The notes under the pieces are model-generated. The model worked only from the letters and a program-made list of their open reading frames with translations. It searched no databases and was not told the DNA's origin. From an uncultured Oscillospiraceae bacterium (GTDB lineage Bacteria > Bacillota > Clostridia > Oscillospirales > Oscillospiraceae), in assembly GCA_900763685.1 (NCBI GenBank), contig CAAFLF010000017.1:24362-88361 (forward strand): a stretch of 64,000 nt of DNA, written 5' to 3'. Below are positions 43,364 through 50,767 of this stretch, one piece after another (position 1 is the first letter of the stretch; each line of letters opens with the position of its first letter). Both the position numbers and the translations under genes were made by a program.

Positions 43364-43391
43364 TTGACAACGCCGGAATTCCGGCTATAAT
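43364..43391 (+). promoter_or_regulatory. psuK promoter with palindromic operator in the spacer
   Basis: TTGACA (43364-43369), 16-bp spacer, TATAAT (43386-43391). The spacer is filled by the perfect palindrome GCCGGAATTCCGGC (43372-43385), a strong operator candidate. Confidence 0.75.
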
Positions 43392-43453
43392 AGCCTCGTA
43401 AGCGTTCGATTACACTTAAACACTTGCTTATTTTTCGGAAGGGAGGCCCAGCC

Positions 43454-44575
43454 ATGACCCAGCGGGAACAGCAGATCCTGGACTGGATCCGGGAGAACCC
43501 CCGCATCTCCCAGCAGGAGCTGGCGGAGAAGGCGGGCATCACCCGTTCCTCCGTGGCGGTCCACATCTCAAACCTCGCGAAGAAGGGCTACATCCTGGGC
43601 AAGGGCTACGTCCTCTCCCAGGCCCCGGAGCGCTACGTGGTGGGCATCGGCGCCGTGAACATCGACCTCATGGGCCGCAGCCGGGAAGCCCTCGTGATGG
43701 AGGACTCCAACCCCGGCTTCATCAGCATGTCCGTGGGCGGCGTCACCCATAATATCTGCGAGAACGCCTCCCGCCTGGGGGCTTCCGTCAAGATGATCTC
43801 CGTCACCGGGGACGATATCTACGGCGAGAAGATCCGCCGGGAGTGCGTGGCCGCCGGGATCGATGTGTCCCACTTCCTGATCCTGGAGGGCGAGAGCTCC
43901 TCCACCTACCTCTCCCTCCACAACGCCAACGGCGAGATGGCTCTGGCCATGTCGGACATGCGGGTGCTCCAAAAGCTCAGTGTGGACTTCCTGAAGAAGC
44001 ACCACTCCCTGCTCCGGGGCGCGGCGGCCATCGTCATGGACGGCGGCCTCCCCCAGGAGGTGCTGGACTACGTGCGGGAGAGCTGCGGCGGGGAGGTGCC
44101 CATCTTCGCCGACCCCGTCAGCACCACCTACGCCCGGAAGTTCACCGGCGACCTCCGGGGCTACCACACCCTGAAGCCCAACCTCCTGGAGACGGAGGTG
44201 ATGGCGGGCCGGAAGATCGGGAACGACGAAGACCTGGCCGCCGCCTGCGAGACCCTGCTTCATCGGGGCGCGGAGCGGGTGGTGGTGAGCCTGGGCCGCC
44301 GGGGCTGCCGCTGCTACCAGAAAAACGGCCCCGCCTACGCCGCCTGGGGCCCGCCCATGGACCAGATCGTCAACGCCACCGGCGCGGGGGACGCCTTCCT
44401 GGGTGCCCTCCTCACCGCCCACCTGCAGGATATTCCCCTGCCGGACGCTCTGCGCTTCGCCACCGCCGCCTCCCGGATGGCCATCTCCCACCAGGCCACC
44501 ATCCACCCCGGCATCAGCGCCCGGGCCGTCCAGGAGATCGTGGAGAAGGAAGACCTCCGCTGCGAGGAACTTTGA
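43454..44575 (+). CDS. psuK: Winged-helix/PfkB-family pseudouridine kinase
   Basis: The 373-residue protein joins an N-terminal winged helix (REQQILDWIRENPRISQQEL to about residue 55) to a ribokinase-fold PfkB kinase with VVGIGAVNIDLMGRS (near 63), SVGGVTHNICENASRLGA (near 95) and the phosphate motif VNATGAGDAFLGALLTA (near 305, catalytic Asp). Adjacent psuG identifies the substrate as pseudouridine, phosphorylated at 5'. The HTH suggests the kinase also controls its own operon, perhaps through the palindrome in its promoter. GGGAGG precedes ATG 43454. Confidence 0.93.
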   Translation: MTQREQQILDWIRENPRISQQELAEKAGITRSSVAVHISNLAKKGYILGKGYVLSQAPERYVVGIGAVNIDLMGRSREALVMEDSNPGFISMSVGGVTHNICENASRLGASVKMISVTGDDIYGEKIRRECVAAGIDVSHFLILEGESSSTYLSLHNANGEMALAMSDMRVLQKLSVDFLKKHHSLLRGAAAIVMDGGLPQEVLDYVRESCGGEVPIFADPVSTTYARKFTGDLRGYHTLKPNLLETEVMAGRKIGNDEDLAAACETLLHRGAERVVVSLGRRGCRCYQKNGPAYAAWGPPMDQIVNATGAGDAFLGALLTAHLQDIPLPDALRFATAASRMAISHQATIHPGISARAVQEIVEKEDLRCEEL

Positions 44576-44679
44576 AAACGACCTCATGACTGGCAGTCCT
44601 GAGGTCCCAAGAGATTCGTCCATCAAGGGGCTCCGCCCCATACCACCGTTCCGTCCATTCGGAAGAAAGGAAGTACACC

Positions 44680-45597
44680 ATGAATACCAAGTATCTCTCC
44701 GTCACCCCTGAGATCCAGGCCGCTCTGGCCGAGGGCCGCCCCGTCGTCGCCCTGGAGTCCACCATCCTCTCCCACGGCATGCCCTACCCCGAGAACCTGG
44801 AGTTCTCCCACAAGGTGGAGGAGATCATCCGGGCCGAGGGCGCCATCCCCGCCACCACCGCCATCATCGGCGGCAAGCTGAAGGTGGGCCTCAACAGCGA
44901 GGAGCTGGAGCTCATGTGCCGGGCCGAGAACGTGGGCAAGGTCAGCCGCCGGGACGTGGCCGTCTACCTCTCTGAGGGCCTCACCGGCGCCACCACCGTG
45001 GCCACCACCATGATGATCGCGGAGCTGGCGGGCATCCGTGTCTTCGCCACCGGCGGCATCGGCGGCGTCCACCGGGGCGCCGAGACCACCATGGACATCT
45101 CCGCCGACCTCCAGGAGCTGGCCCACACCTCCGTGGCCGTGGTCTGCGCCGGCGCCAAGAGCCTGCTGGACATCCCCAAGACCCTGGAGTATCTGGAGAC
45201 CATGGGCGTGCCCGTGCTGGGCATGGGCACCGAGGACTTCCCCGCCTTCTACTGCCGCCGCAGCGGCTGCAAGGTGGACCGGAAGATCGACACCGTGGAA
45301 GAGATGGCCCGCATCCTCCACACCAAGTGGGACGCCGGTATCCAGGGCGGCGTCGTCATCGGCAACCCCATCCCCAAGGAGTACGAGCTGGACTTCGACG
45401 AGATGGAGAAGGTCATCAACCGGGCTCTCGAGGCCGCCAAGGCCGAGGGCATCCACGGCAAGGACACCACCCCCTTCCTCCTGGCCCACATCAAGGATTA
45501 CACCAAGGGCGTGTCCCTGGCCTCCAACCTGCAGCTGGCGTACAACAACGCCCGCACCGCCGCCCGGATCTCCATCGAGCTGAGCAAGCTGAACTGA
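44680..45597 (+). CDS. psuG: Pseudouridine-5'-phosphate glycosidase
   Basis: PsuG cleaves the C-C glycosidic bond of pseudouridine 5'-phosphate to uracil and ribose 5-phosphate. The 305-residue protein has the family blocks VALESTILSHGMPYPEN (near 22), EGAIPATTAIIGGKLKVGL (near 52), VSRRDVA (near 88), TVATTMMIAELAGIRVFATG GIGGVHRGAE in two adjoining blocks, and VVCAGAKSLLDIPKTLEYLE near 145. AAGGAAG precedes ATG 44680. It lies 104 bp after psuK and ends with a terminator, so the two genes form a nucleoside salvage/catabolic operon. Confidence 0.97.
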   Translation: MNTKYLSVTPEIQAALAEGRPVVALESTILSHGMPYPENLEFSHKVEEIIRAEGAIPATTAIIGGKLKVGLNSEELELMCRAENVGKVSRRDVAVYLSEGLTGATTVATTMMIAELAGIRVFATGGIGGVHRGAETTMDISADLQELAHTSVAVVCAGAKSLLDIPKTLEYLETMGVPVLGMGTEDFPAFYCRRSGCKVDRKIDTVEEMARILHTKWDAGIQGGVVIGNPIPKEYELDFDEMEKVINRALEAAKAEGIHGKDTTPFLLAHIKDYTKGVSLASNLQLAYNNARTAARISIELSKLN

Positions 45598-45668
45598 GCG
45601 GCAGCCCCCGGGAGCGAGCCTCCCACCCAAAAAGCGCGACTTGCCGGGACTCCCCGCCTCGGAAAGCC

Positions 45669-45707
45669 CCCGCCGGGGCGGACTTCGGTCCGCTCCGGCG
45701 GGTTTTT
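45669..45707 (+). terminator. Intrinsic terminator of psuKG
   Basis: CCCGCCGGGGCGGAC (45669-45683) pairs with GTCCGCTCCGGCGGG (45688-45702) with one mismatch, TTCG loop, then T5. Confidence 0.88.
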
Positions 45708-45721
45708 CGTTCCCCGGCGAA

Positions 45722-45776
45722 TTAAGAAACTCTTAATCTCCCCTTAACAGGGAACCCCATTCCCCTTTGCTAAGCT
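45722..45776 (+). promoter_or_regulatory. Promoter with three 11-bp-spaced TTAA repeats
   Basis: TTAAGA (45722-45727), TTAATC (45733-45738) and TTAACA (45744-45749) repeat every 11 bp. An extended -10 TGC-TAAGCT (45771-45776) follows 21 bases later, one helical turn farther than at the two related promoters (4104, 8977). Confidence 0.6.
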
Positions 45777-45841
45777 TATCCTGACCCCGGGAGACCGGGC
45801 CGCGGCGGCTCGCCGCTATCACCGACGTCAGGAGAATGCCT

Positions 45842-47113
45842 ATGCGTACCGTGGAGACGATCAATGCCATCATCATGGCGCTCTTCTTCCTCTGCTATTC
45901 CTATCAGTTCGTGTACCTCGCCATCGGCCTTTTCGCGAAGCCCAAGAAAACCGAGGCCCCCGCCCCCCATGACCGGATCGCCGTCCTCATCGCCGCCCGG
46001 AACGAGGAGGCCGTCATCGGCCAGCTCTTGGACAGCGTCCACGCCCAGAACTACCCCCCGGAGCTGCTGGACGCCTACGTGGTGGCGGACAACTGTACCG
46101 ACGCCACCGCTGTCATCGCCCGCGCCCACGGGGCGGAGGTCTTCGCCCGCCAGGATACCCGCCATGTGGGCAAGGGCTATGCCCTGCAGTTCCTCCTGGA
46201 CCGTATCCGGGAGCGTGCCCCCCGGCGCTACGACGCCTACCTGGTGCTGGACGCCGACAACATCCTGGACCCCAGCTTCGTCCGGGAGATCGCGGCCGTC
46301 CACGACCAGGGCTACGGCGTCGTCACCTGCTACCGAAACTCCAAGAACTACGGCGACAACTGGATCTCCGCGGGCTACGCCCTGTGGTTCCTCCGGGAGG
46401 CCCGGTACTTAAACGGCGCCCGGATGGCGGCGGGGTCCAGCTGCGCCGTCAGCGGCACCGGCTTCCTCTTCTCCGATGAGGTCCTCCGCCGCTGCGGCGG
46501 CTGGCGCTTCTTCCTCCTGACGGAGGACATCGAGTTCACCATCGACAACGTGGTCCGGGACGTCAGGATCGGCTACGCCCCCAAGGCCGTCCTCTACGAT
46601 GAGCAGCCCACCCTCTTCCGCCAGTCCTGGCGGCAGCGGATGCGCTGGTCCAAGGGCTACCTCCAGGTCTTCCAGAAATACGGCGGCAGGCTCATCCGGG
46701 GCATCCTCCGGGGCAGCTTCTCCTGCTACGACATGGCCATGAACATCATGCCCGCCGCCATCCTGACGGGGGCCAGCGCCGTCATCAACCTGGGCGCCGC
46801 GGTCTACGCCTTCGCGGGCGGCGGCTCCCTCCCGGCCCTGGGCCTCTCGGTCCTTCAGACCCTGGGGAGCCTCTACCTCACCCTCTTCCTCCTGGGCGCC
46901 GTCACCACCGTGACGGAGTGGAAGAGCATCCACTGCTCCGCCGGGAAGAAGGTCCTCTACGCCTTCACCTTCCCCCTCTTCATGCTGACCTACCTCCCCA
47001 TCTGCGCCGCCTCCCTCTTCGCCCGGCCGGAGTGGAAGCCCATCCAGCACCGCCGGAGCATGACCCTGGACCAGATCCGTACCGCCGCCCTCCCCGACTC
47101 CCGCGGCGCCTGA
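45842..47113 (+). CDS. Membrane glycosyltransferase, GT2 family
   Basis: The 423-residue protein has an N-terminal membrane helix (residues 8-28), then a GT-A domain with IAVLIAARNEEAVIGQLLDS (near 42), VVADNCTDAT (near 78), the DxD-type LVLDADNILDP (near 133), acceptor motif LLTEDIEF (near 225) and QRMRWSKGYLQVFQK, the Q-x-x-R-W motif of processive synthases. Three to four C-terminal membrane helices follow. It probably makes a surface glycan or glycolipid. ATG 45842 is chosen, seven bases after AGGAG. The promoter with Pho/OmpR-type repeats suggests control by a two-component system. Confidence 0.9.
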   Translation: MRTVETINAIIMALFFLCYSYQFVYLAIGLFAKPKKTEAPAPHDRIAVLIAARNEEAVIGQLLDSVHAQNYPPELLDAYVVADNCTDATAVIARAHGAEVFARQDTRHVGKGYALQFLLDRIRERAPRRYDAYLVLDADNILDPSFVREIAAVHDQGYGVVTCYRNSKNYGDNWISAGYALWFLREARYLNGARMAAGSSCAVSGTGFLFSDEVLRRCGGWRFFLLTEDIEFTIDNVVRDVRIGYAPKAVLYDEQPTLFRQSWRQRMRWSKGYLQVFQKYGGRLIRGILRGSFSCYDMAMNIMPAAILTGASAVINLGAAVYAFAGGGSLPALGLSVLQTLGSLYLTLFLLGAVTTVTEWKSIHCSAGKKVLYAFTFPLFMLTYLPICAASLFARPEWKPIQHRRSMTLDQIRTAALPDSRGA

Positions 47114-47130
47114 ACTCCACGGAGCGTGGA

Positions 47131-47159
47131 TTGCCAATCCCCCCGTTTTCCGCTAAAAT
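47131..47159 (+). promoter_or_regulatory. Promoter of the truncated regulator gene
   Basis: TTGCCA (47131-47136), 17-bp spacer, TAAAAT (47154-47159). A hairpin ACGCCCGC (47178-47185) with GCGGGCGT (47190-47197) lies in the short leader. Confidence 0.65.
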
Positions 47160-47235
47160 GAAAGAGACAGCACCGGGACGCCCGCCTTCGCGGGCGTTTC
47201 CCGTCCCATCTCAACGAAAAACGGAGGAACCATCC

Positions 47236-47655
47236 ATGGATCAGACCAAGACCGGCCGCCTCATCCGGGCCCTGCGGCAGGGCCAGAATCTCACCCAGGC
47301 GGAGCTGGGGGAGAATGACCGCAGCTCCGGAAACCTCCGCCGGACGCGCTTCTACGTCTGCCCGGACTGCGGCAACCTCCTCTTCTCCCTGGAGGGGGCG
47401 GAGGTCAGCTGCTGCGGCCGGAAGCTCCCGGCCCTGACGCCCCGGAAGGCGGAGGAGGCCCAGCGCCTCACCGTCGCCCACCCCATGACCCGGGACCACT
47501 ACGTCTCCTGCCTCCTCTTCCTGACGGGGGACACCCTGCTCCTCCGCAAGCTCTACCCCCAGTGGGACCTCTCCGCCCGCCTGCCCTACTTCCCCCAGGG
47601 GACGCTCCTCTGGTACGACACCCGGGAGGGCCTCCTCTACCAGGAGGTCCGTTGA
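47236..47655 (+). CDS. XRE-type regulator with an apparent in-frame internal deletion
   Basis: The 139-residue product begins GRLIRALRQGQNLTQAELG, the first helix and turn of an XRE helix-turn-helix, but then passes directly to ENDRSSGNLRRTRFYVCPDC, the linker and four-Cys C-terminal domain (CPDCG near 43 and SCCGRK near 60) seen in longer family members of about 180-190 residues. The recognition helix and following helices, roughly 45-50 residues, are missing with the frame kept. The protein may keep its C-terminal domain but should not bind DNA. ACGGAGG precedes ATG 47236. It is followed one base later by the truncated CAT-like gene. Confidence 0.7.
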   Translation: MDQTKTGRLIRALRQGQNLTQAELGENDRSSGNLRRTRFYVCPDCGNLLFSLEGAEVSCCGRKLPALTPRKAEEAQRLTVAHPMTRDHYVSCLLFLTGDTLLLRKLYPQWDLSARLPYFPQGTLLWYDTREGLLYQEVR

Positions 47656-47656
47656 A

Positions 47657-48058
47657 ATGCGCCCGGAGCTGACCTTCACCCCCATCGACTTCGCCGCTTG
47701 GCCCCGGCGGGAGACCTTCTGCTACTTCTCCAAGATGGCCCCCACCGGCTACTCCCTGACGGTGGACCTGGACGCCACCGATCTCTACCGTACCCTGAAG
47801 GCGGCAAACTGCCGCCTCTTCCCGGCCTACCTCTGGCTGGTGACGAGAAACCTCCAGCGCCAGGAGGAATTCTGCCTCGCGGAGCGGGACGGCACCCTGG
47901 GCCGCTTCAACTGCCTCACGCCCCTCTACGCCGCCTTCCATGAGGACGACAAGACCTTCTCCCTCACCGTCCACCACGCCGCCGCCGACGGCTGGCAGGT
48001 CCACCAGTTCCTCACCGCCCTCCAAAAGGACATGGACCGCTTCCAGGACTTCCTGTGA
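47657..48058 (+). CDS. CAT-like acetyltransferase with an apparent in-frame internal deletion
   Basis: The N-terminus FTPIDFAAWPRRETFCYF and following TGYSLTVDLDATDLYRTLK match type A chloramphenicol acetyltransferase-like proteins, and the C-terminus carries the catalytic VHHAAADGWQVHQFL (HHxxxDG). The product is 133 residues against the usual about 210-215. The join FHEDDKTFS to LTVHHAAADG skips about 75 residues, including most of the CoA-binding strands, without breaking frame. It is probably inactive. It starts one base after the preceding gene, which shows the same kind of loss. Confidence 0.72.
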   Translation: MRPELTFTPIDFAAWPRRETFCYFSKMAPTGYSLTVDLDATDLYRTLKAANCRLFPAYLWLVTRNLQRQEEFCLAERDGTLGRFNCLTPLYAAFHEDDKTFSLTVHHAAADGWQVHQFLTALQKDMDRFQDFL

Positions 48059-49061
48059 CCGCCCCCGCACCCCATCGTAGGGGCACGACGACCCCGGCGT
48101 GCCGCGGCGCGGCTGCCCCGAATGGGGCATGGTCGCGGGTGGTGACCCGCGGCAATCCACCCCCATTTTCTTTTTGGCGGGCCCCAAAAAGAAAACGGCG
48201 GTGGAGCCGTCAAAAGAAAAAACGCCCACCCGGCGGCCACAGGCCGCCGGGGGAAACGGCCCTAAACCGTCCTCCTCAAAAACCCTATAGCCTCCCGTGA
48301 GCACGGGCGGAGCCTTCCGCAAACTTCCGAACATAGTACCCCGTGTCGAACAACTCAGTCATCGGTCAAACCCCTGAATTTGACCAGCGACTCTTTCCGC
48401 ACTTTCCGCTTCGCTAAGCGCTACACTGGCAATCGTGGCAACCCTTCCCCCTTTTTGACACTCCCCGCACCGATTCTCACCCCTCCCTCGCCCCCGCCGC
48501 CGCAAACGCTCCGCTGTGCGCTGGCTACCCAGGGTGGTTGATGAAGCTCTCCGCGACCGCCCGTAGGGCACGACGACCCCGGCGTGCCGAACCCTCGTCC
48601 TTCGTCTCCCGTCCCCCGCGGGGCCCCCAACCACCCGATTCCCCCGCCAAAACTACCAAGCCCTCCCCCAACCTCGTCCCCCACAAGGCAAAATCCCCCG
48701 AATCACCCCACGCACCCCGCCCCAGACCCCCATCCCCCGTCCCAACGTCCCCCGTAACTCCCGTTCCCCCGTCCACCCCCAAGAGGTTTCCAAAGGAGAG
48801 GCCCGCAGGCCTCTCCTTTGGTCGTAGGAGGGGTCTGGGGGCGGAATCGAAACGCCCCCAGAATTTTTCTTCGGGATTGTCAAGGGAGATTCTTTTAATT
48901 TGAAAAGAATCCCCCTTGACCGGCAGCGGGCCCCCGCCCGCTAGCCGCGCCGCCCGCCTTGCGGGCGGCTTCTCCCCCCGTCCCTTGACAAGGGACACCC
49001 GTCGTAATACAATTACATCTGTTGCAAAAACAATGTTGCGTATCACTCGAAAGGACCCCCC
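48059..49061. repeat. 1-kb repeat-rich intergenic region
   Basis: No gene is supported here. CGTAGGGGCACGACGACCCC and its continuation GGCGTGCCG (48076-48104) recur at 48562-48589 with one G fewer. From about 48600 to 48790 the plus strand is a chain of CCCCC runs, so the minus strand is G-rich. Three strong inverted repeats follow: 48790-48803/48808-48821 (perfect 14 bp), 48835-48843/48853-48861, and 48879-48896/48903-48920 (18 bp, one mismatch). These look like mobile or dispersed intergenic repeats. Confidence 0.7.
48985..49013 (+). promoter_or_regulatory. Promoter of the alpha/beta hydrolase gene
   Basis: TTGACA (48985-48990), 17-bp spacer, TACAAT (49008-49013). Confidence 0.75.
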
Positions 49062-49928
49062 ATGAAGAAACATACCGCCGCCCTGTCGGCGGCCGCCGTC
49101 ACCGTTCTGTCGGCCGCCGGGGCCATGAAACTGAACGACGCCCTCTTCCGCCCGGAGGTCCCGCCCCCGGGCGAGGTGGACCTCCCCTGCCGCCGCCTCA
49201 GCGTCCCCAGCGGGGATGTCCTGCTCTCCGGCGCGCTCCTGGGGGAGGAGGGCCCTCGGGGCCGCCTGCTCCTGGCCCACGACATGGGCGTCTCCTGGGA
49301 CTACTACCTGCCGGAGATCCGCCGCTTCGTCGCCCTGGGCTACCAGGTCCTGACCTTCTCCTACCGGGGCTATCCCGGCAGCGGCGGGCGCTTCCAGGGC
49401 TTCCCCCAGGCCGCCCGGGACGTGGCTGCCGCGGCGCGCTTCGCCGGGGACGGTCCCCTGACCCTCTGGGGCCACAGCATGGGGGCCTACGCCGTCTGCG
49501 CCGCCCTGGCGCTGACGGACCGCCCCGTGGAGCGGGTCGTGGCCTGCGCCCCCTTCGATGTCCCGGCGGAGGCCGTCCGCCAGCTGGCCCGGCAGGGCAT
49601 CCCCGGCGGCCAGGCGACGGCCCTGGCCGTGAACGCCGCCCAGCGCCTCCTCTTCGGCGCCGGCGCCGCCCTCCGGGCCCGGGACGGCCTGGACCGCCGC
49701 CCGGTCCCCACCCTGATCCTCCAGGGCAGCCGGGATGACGAGGTGACGCCGGAGGGCTGCGCCCTCTACGCCCACCGCCAGGCGGTGAAAAACCCCAACG
49801 CCCGCTTCCACCTCCTCTCGGCGGAGGGCAGCGACGGCCACATGACCCTCATCCGGCGCAAGGGCGAGACGGATGTCAACCCGGACACCTTCCCCCTGAC
49901 GGAAGCCTTCCTCACCGAGACCTCGTAA
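49062..49928 (+). CDS. Alpha/beta hydrolase with N-terminal membrane or signal segment
   Basis: The 288-residue protein begins MKKHTAALSAAAVTVLSAAG, a signal-like hydrophobic segment. The hydrolase core has an HDMGVSWDYY oxyanion region (near 74), SYRGYPGSGG, nucleophile elbow GHSMGAYA with Ser near 140, Asp in QGSRDDEVTP (near 229) and His in SDGHMTL (near 266). The substrate is unknown; it may act at the cell surface. AAAGGA precedes ATG 49062. It probably shares a transcript with the lipoprotein gene 42 bp downstream. Confidence 0.88.
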   Translation: MKKHTAALSAAAVTVLSAAGAMKLNDALFRPEVPPPGEVDLPCRRLSVPSGDVLLSGALLGEEGPRGRLLLAHDMGVSWDYYLPEIRRFVALGYQVLTFSYRGYPGSGGRFQGFPQAARDVAAAARFAGDGPLTLWGHSMGAYAVCAALALTDRPVERVVACAPFDVPAEAVRQLARQGIPGGQATALAVNAAQRLLFGAGAALRARDGLDRRPVPTLILQGSRDDEVTPEGCALYAHRQAVKNPNARFHLLSAEGSDGHMTLIRRKGETDVNPDTFPLTEAFLTETS

Positions 49929-49970
49929 CCCCCCGTGCCCTCCCCCGGGAGGGAGAAAGGAGCCTTTCCC

Positions 49971-50525
49971 ATGAAACAAATCCTTCTGAGCGCCCTCTGC
50001 GCCGTCACCACCCTGGCCCTGCTGACGGGCTGCGTCAAGACCACCGCCGCCCCCGGCGGCAGTTCCTCCGCCGATGCCCCAGGCAGCGCTCCCGGCAGCG
50101 CCTCCGGCCCCATCACCACCCTGCCGGACCCCGACGCCAAGCCCATCCCCGCCCAGCTGACAGCGGACTGGACCGAGGACGCCGTCTCCGACACCTGGGA
50201 CACCGCCCCGGAGGCCCCCAGCGACGGCGCGGCCGCCGTCACCTTCACCGCGGACTCCACCGTGAGGAACTTTGAGATCCTCTCCCTCACCACCGACCTC
50301 GCGGAGGACGGCACCCCCTCCTACACCCTGGGCGACCCCCTCTACGCCGTCCGTGAGCTGCCCCAGAATACCCCCATCACGGCCTCCCTGGTCTTCATGG
50401 GCATCCTGCCGGACCTGGCCGTCCGCTACCAGGATACCGACGGCGCGGAGCGCTGCCTCACCCTCACCGTCAGCGGCGAGGACGGCTCCCTCCTCCTGAC
50501 GGATATCACCGCCGAGCTCAACTGA
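49971..50525 (+). CDS. Predicted lipoprotein of unknown function
   Basis: The 184-residue product has a type II signal peptide with lipobox LLTGC (Cys21), then a Ser/Gly/Pro/Ala-rich linker (about 28-48) and a strand-rich domain with many Asp and Thr. Mature protein would be anchored to the outer face of the membrane. No catalytic motif is seen. AAAGGAG lies nine bases before ATG 49971. It ends at a strong terminator and seems to be co-transcribed with the hydrolase. Confidence 0.8.
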   Translation: MKQILLSALCAVTTLALLTGCVKTTAAPGGSSSADAPGSAPGSASGPITTLPDPDAKPIPAQLTADWTEDAVSDTWDTAPEAPSDGAAAVTFTADSTVRNFEILSLTTDLAEDGTPSYTLGDPLYAVRELPQNTPITASLVFMGILPDLAVRYQDTDGAERCLTLTVSGEDGSLLLTDITAELN

Positions 50526-50533
50526 ATCCCCCC

Positions 50534-50568
50534 AAAAAAAGCGGAGGCCGGAGGCCTCCGCTTTTTTC
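50534..50568 (+). terminator. Intrinsic terminator
   Basis: GCGGAGGCC (50541-50549) with GGCCTCCGC (50553-50561), preceded by A7 and followed by T6. Confidence 0.92.
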
Positions 50569-50671
50569 GTCCTCCACTGCCCCTGCTTTGTGCGTTCTGA
50601 CAAGATGGAGTGCCTTGATTTGGTCACCTTCCACACAAGGCTACAAGATTTTTGAACTTTCCCACAAGTCC

Positions 50672-50700
50672 TTGACTTTCCGCCCCGCTGGGATTATCAT
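50672..50700 (+). promoter_or_regulatory. Promoter of the second MATE gene
   Basis: TTGACT (50672-50677), 17-bp spacer, TATCAT (50695-50700). Confidence 0.65.
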
Positions 50701-50767
50701 CTCCTAGCCGTGGGAGGCAATCGATTGCTTCCCCGGCAAATCCCAAGCGACAGCGAGGCAAAACATC

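Noticed and set aside
48600-48790. CRISPR-like repeated tract
   Set aside because: The C-run segments vary in spacing and sequence, with no constant repeat or unique spacer structure and no cas genes.
48525-50636. 700-codon minus-strand open frame over the hydrolase and lipoprotein genes
   Set aside because: Low-complexity Gly/Arg-rich translation, no start signal, and it is antisense to two well-supported genes and a C-rich repeat tract.
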